Shown: positions 57,964 to 64,000 of the stretch, piece by piece | Position numbering within the stretch: position 1 is the first letter of the stretch | Layout of the letters: the number at the start of each line of letters is the position of its first letter | Source: Bacillus wiedmannii | GTDB lineage: Bacteria; Bacillota; Bacilli; Bacillales; Bacillaceae_G | Direction: 5' to 3' | Length of the DNA stretch: 64,000 bases | NCBI RefSeq assembly: GCF_001583695.1 | Contig: NZ_LOBC01000082.1 | Span: 150,724-214,723 of the forward strand | Program-made: the position numbers and the translations under genes | Notes under the pieces: model-generated | What the model was told of the DNA's origin: nothing | Seen by the model: the letters and a program-made list of their open reading frames with translations, nothing else | Databases searched by the model: none

Positions 57964-59331
57964 TCATTTTAACAACTTTCGTATGAATTTTAAAGCACTT
58001 TTTGTAGAAGAGTAACGAATTTTCATATCGAATGCCGTAGATTGGGCTAAAATGCTTTTATAATGTGAAAAAGTCCGAAAACTTTCTTCCCCATGATAAC
58101 TACCTAATCCACTACTTCCAACACCACCAAAAGGTAAATATGGCGTTGCAAGATGATAGACAACATCATTAATACAGCCTCCACCATATGAAATATTACT
58201 TGTCACTTTCTTTTGTACTTCTTTATCTTCAGAAAATACATATAACGCTAACGGCTTCGGATGTTGCTGAATTGTGCCAATTACCTCTTCTATGTTGTCG
58301 TATTCTATAATTGGTAAAATCGGACCAAAAATTTCATCTTCCATAACAGTACTTTGCCATGTAACATTCGTTAACACTGTTGGTTCTATATGTAAAGTTT
58401 CTTTTTTATAGTTCCCGCCGATTACCGTTTTACCATCTTTCAAAAATGAACATAAACGTTCAAAATGACGTTCAGTCACAATTCGTACATAATTGTCATT
58501 GTTTAGTGGATCTTCTCCATACTGCTCCGCAATCTCGTGTCGTAATGCCTCGATTAACTGTTCTCTCACCGAAGCATGCACATACATATAATCAGGTGCT
58601 ACACACGTCTGCCCTGCATTTAAAAATTTCCCCCACACAATTCTTCTTGCTGTTACATCTATTTTTGCATCTTTATGTACAATACATGGGCTTTTTCCGC
58701 CAAGTTCTAACGCGAGTGGTGTCAACCGTTTCGCAGCTGCTTCCATCACAACTTTTCCAACACCGACACTACCTGTAAAGAACATATAATCAAACGGTTC
58801 CTTTAACAATTCCGTACTCTCTTCTACACCGCCTTCTACTACCGCTACAAGCTCTTCTTGGAATAATCCCTCTAACATTCTCGTAAGCACTTTGGAAACG
58901 TTCGGCGTTAGCTCTGACGGCTTTAAAACGATTGTATTTCCAGCCGCCAACGCTCCTACAAGAGGTGCGATTGCTAATTGAAATGGATAGTTCCACGGCG
59001 CAATAATAAGTGTCACACCGTACGGTTCAGGTACGACTTTCCCCTTTGATCCAAAATGAGTGAGTGCTGTTCGAACTCGCTTCGGTTTACTCCACGATGA
59101 AATATGCTTCAATTGAAAAGAAATTTCTTTTAATACATATCCAACTTCCGTTGTAAACGACTCATGAACTGACTTATTTAAATCTAATTTCAATGCCTGA
59201 AATATTTCTTCTTCAAAGCGCTGAATGCCTTTATAAAGCTTCTTCAAATTATTCTTTCTCACTTCTATGCTTCTCGTATGGCCATTATAAAAATATGCCT
59301 TTTGTTTATTTACAATAGAAGAAACACTCAT
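57964..59331 (-). CDS. Class 3 aldehyde dehydrogenase (YwdH-like)
   Basis: 455 residues. NAD(P) site VLELGGKSPCIV region, catalytic glutamate in ALELGGKSP and catalytic cysteine in NAGQTCVAPDY. The shorter size and C-terminal hydrophobic patch group it with class 3 / fatty aldehyde dehydrogenases. Substrate unknown. AAGGTGAATG-like ribosome binding site. Single gene; a strong terminator follows. Confidence 0.92.
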   Translation of the reverse strand: MSVSSIVNKQKAYFYNGHTRSIEVRKNNLKKLYKGIQRFEEEIFQALKLDLNKSVHESFTTEVGYVLKEISFQLKHISSWSKPKRVRTALTHFGSKGKVVPEPYGVTLIIAPWNYPFQLAIAPLVGALAAGNTIVLKPSELTPNVSKVLTRMLEGLFQEELVAVVEGGVEESTELLKEPFDYMFFTGSVGVGKVVMEAAAKRLTPLALELGGKSPCIVHKDAKIDVTARRIVWGKFLNAGQTCVAPDYMYVHASVREQLIEALRHEIAEQYGEDPLNNDNYVRIVTERHFERLCSFLKDGKTVIGGNYKKETLHIEPTVLTNVTWQSTVMEDEIFGPILPIIEYDNIEEVIGTIQQHPKPLALYVFSEDKEVQKKVTSNISYGGGCINDVVYHLATPYLPFGGVGSSGLGSYHGEESFRTFSHYKSILAQSTAFDMKIRYSSTKSALKFIRKLLK

Positions 59332-59463
59332 TCATTCACCTTCTCCCACTATTTTTATCCAATTCTTTCATTATTTATATAGACTTCATATATAATAAAT
59401 TTCTATTCGTAAAGTTACATTATATATAATTTTTTCTTGTATATAAAATTCATTGCTCACAAA

Positions 59464-59496
59464 AAAACTACCGAAAGAAAATCTTTCGGTAGTTTT
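59464..59496 (-). terminator. Terminator of inhA1
   Basis: AAAACTACCGAAAG - ATTTT - CTTTCGGTAGTTTT, then TTTG on the minus strand. Confidence 0.85.
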
Positions 59497-59502
59497 ACTG
59501 TA

Positions 59503-61890
59503 TTAACGATATAAACGAACAGCACCTGCAGAATTATCATCAGCTTGTCCTACTACTTCAAACTTCAGGCCAAGATTCGGTAAAATACGTCCTGCATCTG
59601 GAATCTGTTTATTAATATACGTTTTCGAATCATCAAACTTCGGTACGCCTGCTAAGCCATTATACGTATACGTTCCGCGCGTTGGAGATACAACTTTCCA
59701 AGCTGGCGTTTTATCGAATGAGAACGCTGCATCAGCGATTTGGAATCGTGTACTACTTGCTACTGTTGGTTTACCATTTAAAGTTCCAACAATTGCTTCT
59801 GGATGAGAATCAACTACGCCAAGGAAACCATGTCCTGGATGTAAACCAACCCAGTTATCTGTATAAGCTGAGTCTGCATACCATACAACCATACCTGTGT
59901 TGTATTCTGGACCGCGAGCATATTTCAATGCGTTATCCGAACCAGCATAGTTTCTCCACTCTACATAATAGTTATGTTTTTTCTTCTCTGTTCCATTAGA
60001 TACGGCGAATCCATCTAATTTGAACTGCGGTGTACCTTCTGCATCATCAGAGAATACTACTTTACCGTCTACATTTAGTGATGCATTATCAAGTAGGAAA
60101 CCGTTTAATGCTAAACCACCGTCTGTAATGTACTCAAATGTTAATTTTACTTTCTTACCTTTGAATTGGCTTAAATCGTATGATTTATCAATCCATTTTC
60201 CATTTGTTGAATGTGCATTTCCACTATTTGCTTTCTCACCAAGTTTTTCGATTAATGTTTGTTGACCATCTTCTGTTACAGCATGTACTTCAAGAAAATC
60301 ATACTCTGCTTCAATTTCATACAATGACTTGAAATCAAATTTCGCAGTCGTTGCATTTGTTAAATCGAACAGTGGCGTCTCCATTTTTGTGTGAAGATTG
60401 TCACCTTTTGTGCTGTAGTAATACTGCTTACCAAATGCTGGAGCAATTGTTTTTATATCTTTATCTGGCAAGTTAACACGAATCATACCTGGGCGGTTAG
60501 ATTTCGTAACACTTTGGTCTAAATATGTTGCTAGACCGATACCTTTATTTAATTTCTCGTAATCTACTTCTACGATATTTGCCCAGTTACCACCGATTGT
60601 TTTTTGGAAAAACTCTTTATTTTGTGGTGAGAAACTCGTTGGCGTTGTTCCTGCAATGTTACCAGCCCAGCTTCCGCCACTCATAACAGACCAAGCTTGA
60701 ATTGGTTCACCGTCACCAGTATAGTCTGTATCATACTCATCTGGAAGACCTAAATCATGACCATATTCATGTGCGAATACACCAACTGCGCCATCTTCTG
60801 GTTCAATTGTGTAGTCGAATGCTGCGATCTTTCCGCCCCAATATGGAACTTTCGCTTGTGTGCCTTCGATTGGGAATGGTTTTGGTCCAACAGTCCAGCG
60901 ATGTGACCAAATTGCATCGTCACCTAATTTACCGCCACCTGCTTCTTGTCCAACACCCGCATGGATAATCATTAAGTGATCGATTAAACCGTCCGGTTGT
61001 TTTTGATTTCCATCGCCATTTACATCATATTGATCGAATTGGTCAAACTCTGATAAATCAATACCGCTATCTACAGCTGCTTTTAATGCATCTTTTACTA
61101 AATCACGTGGTCCTTTTGGCCCTTTATTATCATGACCTGTCGCACCATCTGCACCGTAATCAGCAGCTTTACCAGGAACTGTTAACCATTTTGTAACTGT
61201 TCCGTCTACTGTATAACTACCGCCAGATTGCTCTTCGTAATATTGTTTAAACGTTTCGATTTTGCTGCCATCCTCTAATGCGAATGGCTCATTACCGAAT
61301 AACATTTTTTCATAATGTTCTTTGTTAAAATCGTCAGTATACATATAACCAGGTTCTTTATCAATATTGTTATGTTTAAAGTCAGCGTACTCTACAAGTA
61401 AAACGAGTACTTTATCTTTACGAACTTCACCGTTATATTCTTTTCCCTTTGCTGGAGAAGTTGGTACTTTACCATTTAGACCACCCTTAACTGGGCCTGT
61501 CGCTGCAGGTGTTCCTGTTGCTGGTTTGTCTAACTTTTCTTTCGTATCAGCTTTCGCATCTTTCACTTTCTTTAAAAAGTCAGATGCTTCTTTCGTAAGT
61601 GGGTCCCCATTTGATACTTCTTTCCCAGGATTTTCACCCTTTTTGTTCTCTACGTATTTTTCGACGGCTTTCTTTGTTTCTGTCTCTGAAGCCTTCGAAT
61701 CAATTACCCCACGGTTTTTTAGCGCATTTGCTAAACGTTCTTCTGGAATTAAATGATCATCGACTGGGCTCGTAGCTGTCTTATTCACAGGTGTTTCAGC
61801 ATATGCAGACTGGCCACCCGCTCCGAATGAAAGACCTAACACAGCTGTCAAAGCGATTGATGACAAAACTTTGAACGGTTTCTTGTTCAT
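59503..61890 (-). CDS. inhA1: Immune inhibitor A metalloprotease InhA1
   Basis: 795 residues. Signal peptide [20 protein letters not shown] with cleavage near SAYA; a propeptide of about 100-150 residues; M6 catalytic domain with the zinc motif [14 protein letters not shown] near residue 373. A MAM-like lectin-type segment and a C-terminal domain follow. Secreted protease that cleaves host antimicrobial peptides and processes surface proteins. Diverges from sinI; the shared region is about 340 bp. Confidence 0.96.
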   Translation of the reverse strand: MNKKPFKVLSSIALTAVLGLSFGAGGQSAYAETPVNKTATSPVDDHLIPEERLANALKNRGVIDSKASETETKKAVEKYVENKKGENPGKEVSNGDPLTKEASDFLKKVKDAKADTKEKLDKPATGTPAATGPVKGGLNGKVPTSPAKGKEYNGEVRKDKVLVLLVEYADFKHNNIDKEPGYMYTDDFNKEHYEKMLFGNEPFALEDGSKIETFKQYYEEQSGGSYTVDGTVTKWLTVPGKAADYGADGATGHDNKGPKGPRDLVKDALKAAVDSGIDLSEFDQFDQYDVNGDGNQKQPDGLIDHLMIIHAGVGQEAGGGKLGDDAIWSHRWTVGPKPFPIEGTQAKVPYWGGKIAAFDYTIEPEDGAVGVFAHEYGHDLGLPDEYDTDYTGDGEPIQAWSVMSGGSWAGNIAGTTPTSFSPQNKEFFQKTIGGNWANIVEVDYEKLNKGIGLATYLDQSVTKSNRPGMIRVNLPDKDIKTIAPAFGKQYYYSTKGDNLHTKMETPLFDLTNATTAKFDFKSLYEIEAEYDFLEVHAVTEDGQQTLIEKLGEKANSGNAHSTNGKWIDKSYDLSQFKGKKVKLTFEYITDGGLALNGFLLDNASLNVDGKVVFSDDAEGTPQFKLDGFAVSNGTEKKKHNYYVEWRNYAGSDNALKYARGPEYNTGMVVWYADSAYTDNWVGLHPGHGFLGVVDSHPEAIVGTLNGKPTVASSTRFQIADAAFSFDKTPAWKVVSPTRGTYTYNGLAGVPKFDDSKTYINKQIPDAGRILPNLGLKFEVVGQADDNSAGAVRLYR

Positions 61891-62231
61891 CCCTTATTTC
61901 CTCCCCTAATAAAAAATATGTATTACAAATTGAATTTTATTAAAAATTCAATATTTTTTCAATATTTAGTTATATTATGTAATTTTTTTAACATATTTGT
62001 AAAAATTCCATAGTTAGCATACGAATATATCACAATTCAACAATGTTTTCTGAAAATATTGAAAATATTTGTCAGAAACTTTATAATCGCCATAGAGGGA
62101 ATTTAATGGGGATTTTATCTTTGTTTTATCTACAAAATATTTGATAATTCACTATATAAAACACAAAATGCGATTGCTTATCATCTATTCTGTAGCAGCA
62201 GTTATGACCGATAATTAGGGAGGAATTACAT
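61891..62231. other. Intergenic region between inhA1 and sinI
   Basis: 340 bp, AT-rich, carries the promoters of inhA1 (minus) and sinI (plus). No classical PlcR box was found. Possible weak SinR half-site GTTTTCT at 62045-62051; not a firm call. Confidence 0.5.
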
Positions 62232-62366
62232 TTGTACAAAGATAAGACTGACGCACTGGACCAAGAATGGATTGATTTAATACTTGAAGCTCTAGACGCT
62301 GGTATCGCCCTGCAAGATATCGAACATTTTTTCCAACGTATGAAGCCATCCAGCCAGGCTCAATAG
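62232..62366 (+). CDS. sinI: SinI, antagonist of SinR
   Basis: 44 residues: MYKDKTDALDQEWIDLILEA, then LDAGIALQDIEHFFQRMKPS. This two-helix peptide has the SinI pattern EWIDLILEA, which swaps with the SinR C-terminal dimer. Start is TTG 62232 with GGGAGGAA upstream. Not seen as a longer frame because of its size. 79 bp upstream of sinR. Confidence 0.93.
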   Translation: MYKDKTDALDQEWIDLILEALDAGIALQDIEHFFQRMKPSSQAQ

Positions 62367-62445
62367 GCTTGTTCTTTTTAACGAAGTTTATGTTATAATA
62401 ATGACATCATAAGACGACTACATATTGATAGAAAGGTGCGCAAAT

Positions 62446-62769
62446 ATGATTGGAGAACGTATAAAACGCCTTCGCTTACAAAAAGGTATTTCATTAACTG
62501 AGCTTGCCGAAAAAGCTGGTGTTGCTAAATCTTACATTAGTTCTATAGAACGAAATTTACAAAAAAACCCTTCCATTCAGTTTCTTGAAAAGATCGCAGC
62601 AGTTCTACAAATTCCAGTTGACACTCTACTTCATGATGAAACAACAAAGGAAAATCATTTAGACTCCGAATGGACACAACTCGTTAAAGATGCGATGAGC
62701 TCCGGCGTCTCCAAAGAACAATTTCGTGAATTTCTTGAATTTACAAAATGGAAGCAAGATCAAAAATAA
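62446..62769 (+). CDS. sinR: SinR, biofilm repressor
   Basis: 107 residues. Xre helix-turn-helix (MIGERIKRLRLQKGISLTEL / AEKAGVAKSYISSIERNLQK) and C-terminal SinI-type dimer domain (WTQLVKDAMSSGVSKEQFREF). Start ATG 62446 with AAAGGTG upstream; an ATG at 62425 is in frame but lacks it. SinR represses sipW-tasA and calY in this group. Confidence 0.96.
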   Translation: MIGERIKRLRLQKGISLTELAEKAGVAKSYISSIERNLQKNPSIQFLEKIAAVLQIPVDTLLHDETTKENHLDSEWTQLVKDAMSSGVSKEQFREFLEFTKWKQDQK

Positions 62770-62777
62770 TAAATAGA

Positions 62778-62810
62778 AAGAAGTGCTTACAATTGGCACT
62801 TCTTTTTTCT
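62778..62810 (+). terminator. Terminator of sinIR
   Basis: AAGTGC / GCACTT stem extended by AG/CT, 9-base loop, then TTTTTTCTTT. Confidence 0.8.
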
Positions 62811-62814
62811 TTAT

Positions 62815-62843
62815 AAAAAAAAGCGGGGGATACCCGCTTTTTT
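62815..62843 (-). terminator. Terminator of calY
   Basis: AAAAAGCGGG - TATCC - CCCGCTTTTT on the minus strand, immediately after the stop. Confidence 0.85.
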
Positions 62844-62844
62844 A

Positions 62845-63438
62845 TTATTTTTCTTCTCCAGCTTCTTGGTTAGCATTGAATGTCCATTCTAAGTTCAATG
62901 AATCACCTTGGAAGATATTTTGTTCTTTCCCATTATCTACAAATTCAAATTGTACCCACAGATAATCCTCTGTGCCTGCTTCTAATCCACCCTTTTCTCC
63001 CCACTCAGGAGCAAAGATATCCTTCGCTAAAAGATCTGGATCAGCATTTTGTAAATCAGCTAAAGTTGTTTCATATACAGGCTCACTTTGTTTATCCCAG
63101 TTCCAAAGGAATTTTACTTTAACGTGCTTACCAAAGTCTTCACCAGCATTATCACCTTTTGCATCTTTTACAGTATACTTTGTCGCTAGTTTAACATCTT
63201 TAATTGTTAATGAACCGCTATTCTTTAATAAGAACTCTTTCTTAATAGAGTCCCCTGGTTTTAAATCTTTAATATCTACAAGCGTTTTAGGGTCTAATGT
63301 AAGATCTAACGTCCCAGCTGCAAATGTATTGTTTGATACTTCTTTATCGCTAAAGTAAGCGAATGTTCCTCCACCAATTAAAGATAACCCCAATGCTGCT
63401 GATGCAACTCCCATACCTAATTTCTTTTTCAGACTCAC
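62845..63438 (-). CDS. calY: Camelysin CalY (TasA-family surface protein/protease)
   Basis: 197 residues. Signal peptide LKKKLGMGVASAALGLSLIG followed by AYFSDKE, the SipW-type cleavage signal shared with TasA. Peptidase M73/camelysin fold after that. In Bacillus this protein forms biofilm fibres and has a reported protease activity. Start is GTG 63438, spaced 7 bases from AGGGGGA; a TTG 6 bases upstream is less well placed. Repressed by SinR; half-sites at 63529-63565. Confidence 0.95.
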   Translation of the reverse strand: MSLKKKLGMGVASAALGLSLIGGGTFAYFSDKEVSNNTFAAGTLDLTLDPKTLVDIKDLKPGDSIKKEFLLKNSGSLTIKDVKLATKYTVKDAKGDNAGEDFGKHVKVKFLWNWDKQSEPVYETTLADLQNADPDLLAKDIFAPEWGEKGGLEAGTEDYLWVQFEFVDNGKEQNIFQGDSLNLEWTFNANQEAGEEK

Positions 63439-63528
63439 AATCAATTCCCCCTAGCTGTTTTTTATATTTTTGTCTCTTATTTTTCAATAAGAGATATAAA
63501 GAAAACTATATTAGCTTAGCTAATGTTC

Positions 63529-63565
63529 GTTCTCTTTTAAAAACCTTAAGTTCATTATAACGAAC
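63529..63565. promoter_or_regulatory. SinR-type half-sites upstream of calY
   Basis: GTTCTCT at 63529-63535 matches the SinR box GTTCTYT; GTTCATTATAACGAAC at 63550-63565 holds two inverted GTTC half-sites. The cluster starts about 91 bp before the calY start. Confidence 0.55.
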
Positions 63566-63728
63566 ATCACTCTATAAATACAACAAATATTTATTAGTAT
63601 TTTCAATTATTTTTATTTCTCAATATTATTTCGTTTTTTCTGAATTCTTACGTTTATATTTTAAGAAATACAATAAGTGCGGGGGCAAATACTCCCTCAC
63701 ACTCATATACATCATTTTTTATACCGGT

Positions 63729-63746
63729 CGTCAGTTTATTCTGACG
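63729..63746 (-). other. Hairpin over the stop codon of the repeat-rich gene
   Basis: CGTCAG - AATAAA - CTGACG spans the stop codon; the following run is not T-rich, so termination is uncertain. Confidence 0.35.
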
Positions 63747-64000
63747 ATTTCTCATTATGATCCGTGGTAGTAGCCTTTTCATGAGTTCCTTGCTCAAGTT
63801 TTTTAGCTGTCTCTACTTGTTTCTGCTCTTCTACCTTCTTCTGCTCTTCTACTTTCTTCTGTTCTTCTACCTTCTTCTGCTCTTCTACTTTCTTCTGTTC
63901 TTCTACCTTCTTCTGTTCTTCTACTTTCTTCTGTTCTTCTACTTTCTTCTGTTCTTCTACTTTCTTCTGTTCTTCTACTTTCTTCTGTTCTTCTACTTTC
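63736..64000 (-). CDS. C-terminal end of a repeat-rich protein, 5' part beyond window
   Basis: A minus-strand frame ends in TAA at 63736-63738. It begins outside the window and is made mostly of the KVEEQK hexapeptide repeated about 10 times (18-bp DNA repeat), followed by QVETAKKLEQGTHEKATTTD and HNEKSSE. Highly charged coiled-coil composition. Position just beyond calY, in the sipW-tasA-calY neighbourhood, suggests a biofilm-matrix surface protein. That is inference; the N-terminal part is needed. Confidence 0.75.
   Translation of the reverse strand, partial: KVEEQKKVEEQKKVEEQKKVEEQKKVEEQKKVEEQKKVEEQKKVEEQKKVEEQKKVEEQKQVETAKKLEQGTHEKATTTDHNEKSSE
63813..64000. repeat. Tandem 18-bp coding repeat, about 10 copies, cut by window edge
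   Basis: Plus-strand unit TTCTTCTGTTCTTCTACT with two silent variants (TGCTC/TGTTC and ACC/ACT). In frame, so each unit is a KVEEQK hexapeptide. The variant units cluster toward the left end and the rest are identical. Confidence 0.85.

Noticed and set aside
61891-62231. PlcR box upstream of inhA1
   Set aside because: No TATGNAN4TNCATA sequence found in this region on reading.
63813-64000. Regular 18-bp repeats at the right edge, considered as a CRISPR array
   Set aside because: Units are directly abutting with no spacers and keep an open coding frame (KVEEQK), so this is a coding tandem repeat.

Overview
The window is chromosomal DNA of a low-GC, spore-forming Firmicute, almost certainly a member of the Bacillus cereus group. 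The evidence is the combination of inhA1-type immune inhibitor A, sinI/sinR, camelysin (calY), an IlsA-type NEAT-LRR-SLH surface protein, the phaRBC / phaQPJ polyhydroxyalkanoate locus, a 2-aminoethylphosphonate operon, an alpha/beta SASP, Spo0E-type phosphatase and orphan sporulation-type kinases. No tRNA, rRNA, CRISPR array, transposase or prophage gene is visible; the region looks like conserved backbone.

Layout. 1-1300: partial histidine phosphatase, a small membrane protein and a YkvS-type protein. 1302-3882: queC-queD-queE-queF operon for preQ0/preQ1 (queuosine precursor), read leftward from a promoter, a preQ1-I riboswitch and an attenuator. 3935-10450: two orphan sensor histidine kinases, small proteins, a DinB-fold protein, an M3 oligoendopeptidase, a MarR regulator and a Spo0E-like phosphatase. 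10835-15420: divergent polysaccharide deacetylase, CBS-ACT protein, a degenerate class II aldolase, the IlsA-like haem-binding surface protein under a Fur box (its start codon is out of frame with its signal peptide) and a 39-codon gene. 15577-23366: seven-gene phosphonate operon (binding protein, ATPase, fused permease, phnX, phnW, saccharopine-dehydrogenase-like enzyme, DeoR regulator). 23595-33007: small genes, two KtrB/TrkH potassium channels flanking a FAD oxidoreductase and the divergent PHA cluster, and an SASP. 33004-36225: Mn2+ riboswitch with a TerC protein, a formate/nitrite-type channel, a cREC protein and prepilin peptidase. 36338-40093: lutABC lactate oxidation operon with divergent-site operator and LutR. 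40292-43334: lipoprotein + OmpR-type two-component operon. 43471-47441: CdaR regulator and glcDF. 47906-53947: CAP-domain secreted protein, DUF1648 membrane protein, RluD-type pseudouridine synthase, MMPL transporter and PAP2 phosphatase. 54007-57730: potABCD polyamine transporter. 57964-59331: aldehyde dehydrogenase. 59503-64000: inhA1, sinI, sinR, calY and the 3' end of a repeat-rich surface protein, i.e. the biofilm/adhesin switch.

How the genes work together: nutrient sensing (lactate, glycolate-type 2-hydroxyacids, phosphonates, K+, Mn2+, haem iron), carbon storage as PHA, and inputs into the sporulation and biofilm decisions (orphan kinases, Spo0E, SinI/SinR) are interspersed. RNA-level control is conspicuous: preQ1 and Mn2+ riboswitches and about 30 intrinsic terminators, several of which begin inside the stop codon of a very small gene.

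I found no clearly new multi-gene defence or mobile system. The observations most worth following are the frame break at the start of the IlsA-like gene, a class II aldolase paralogue that has lost its metal site, two genes that appear to start at CTG, two small genes whose stop codons lie in their terminators, and the SinR-like half-sites and 18-bp coding repeats near the right edge. All functional calls are from reading the sequence; no database search was run.
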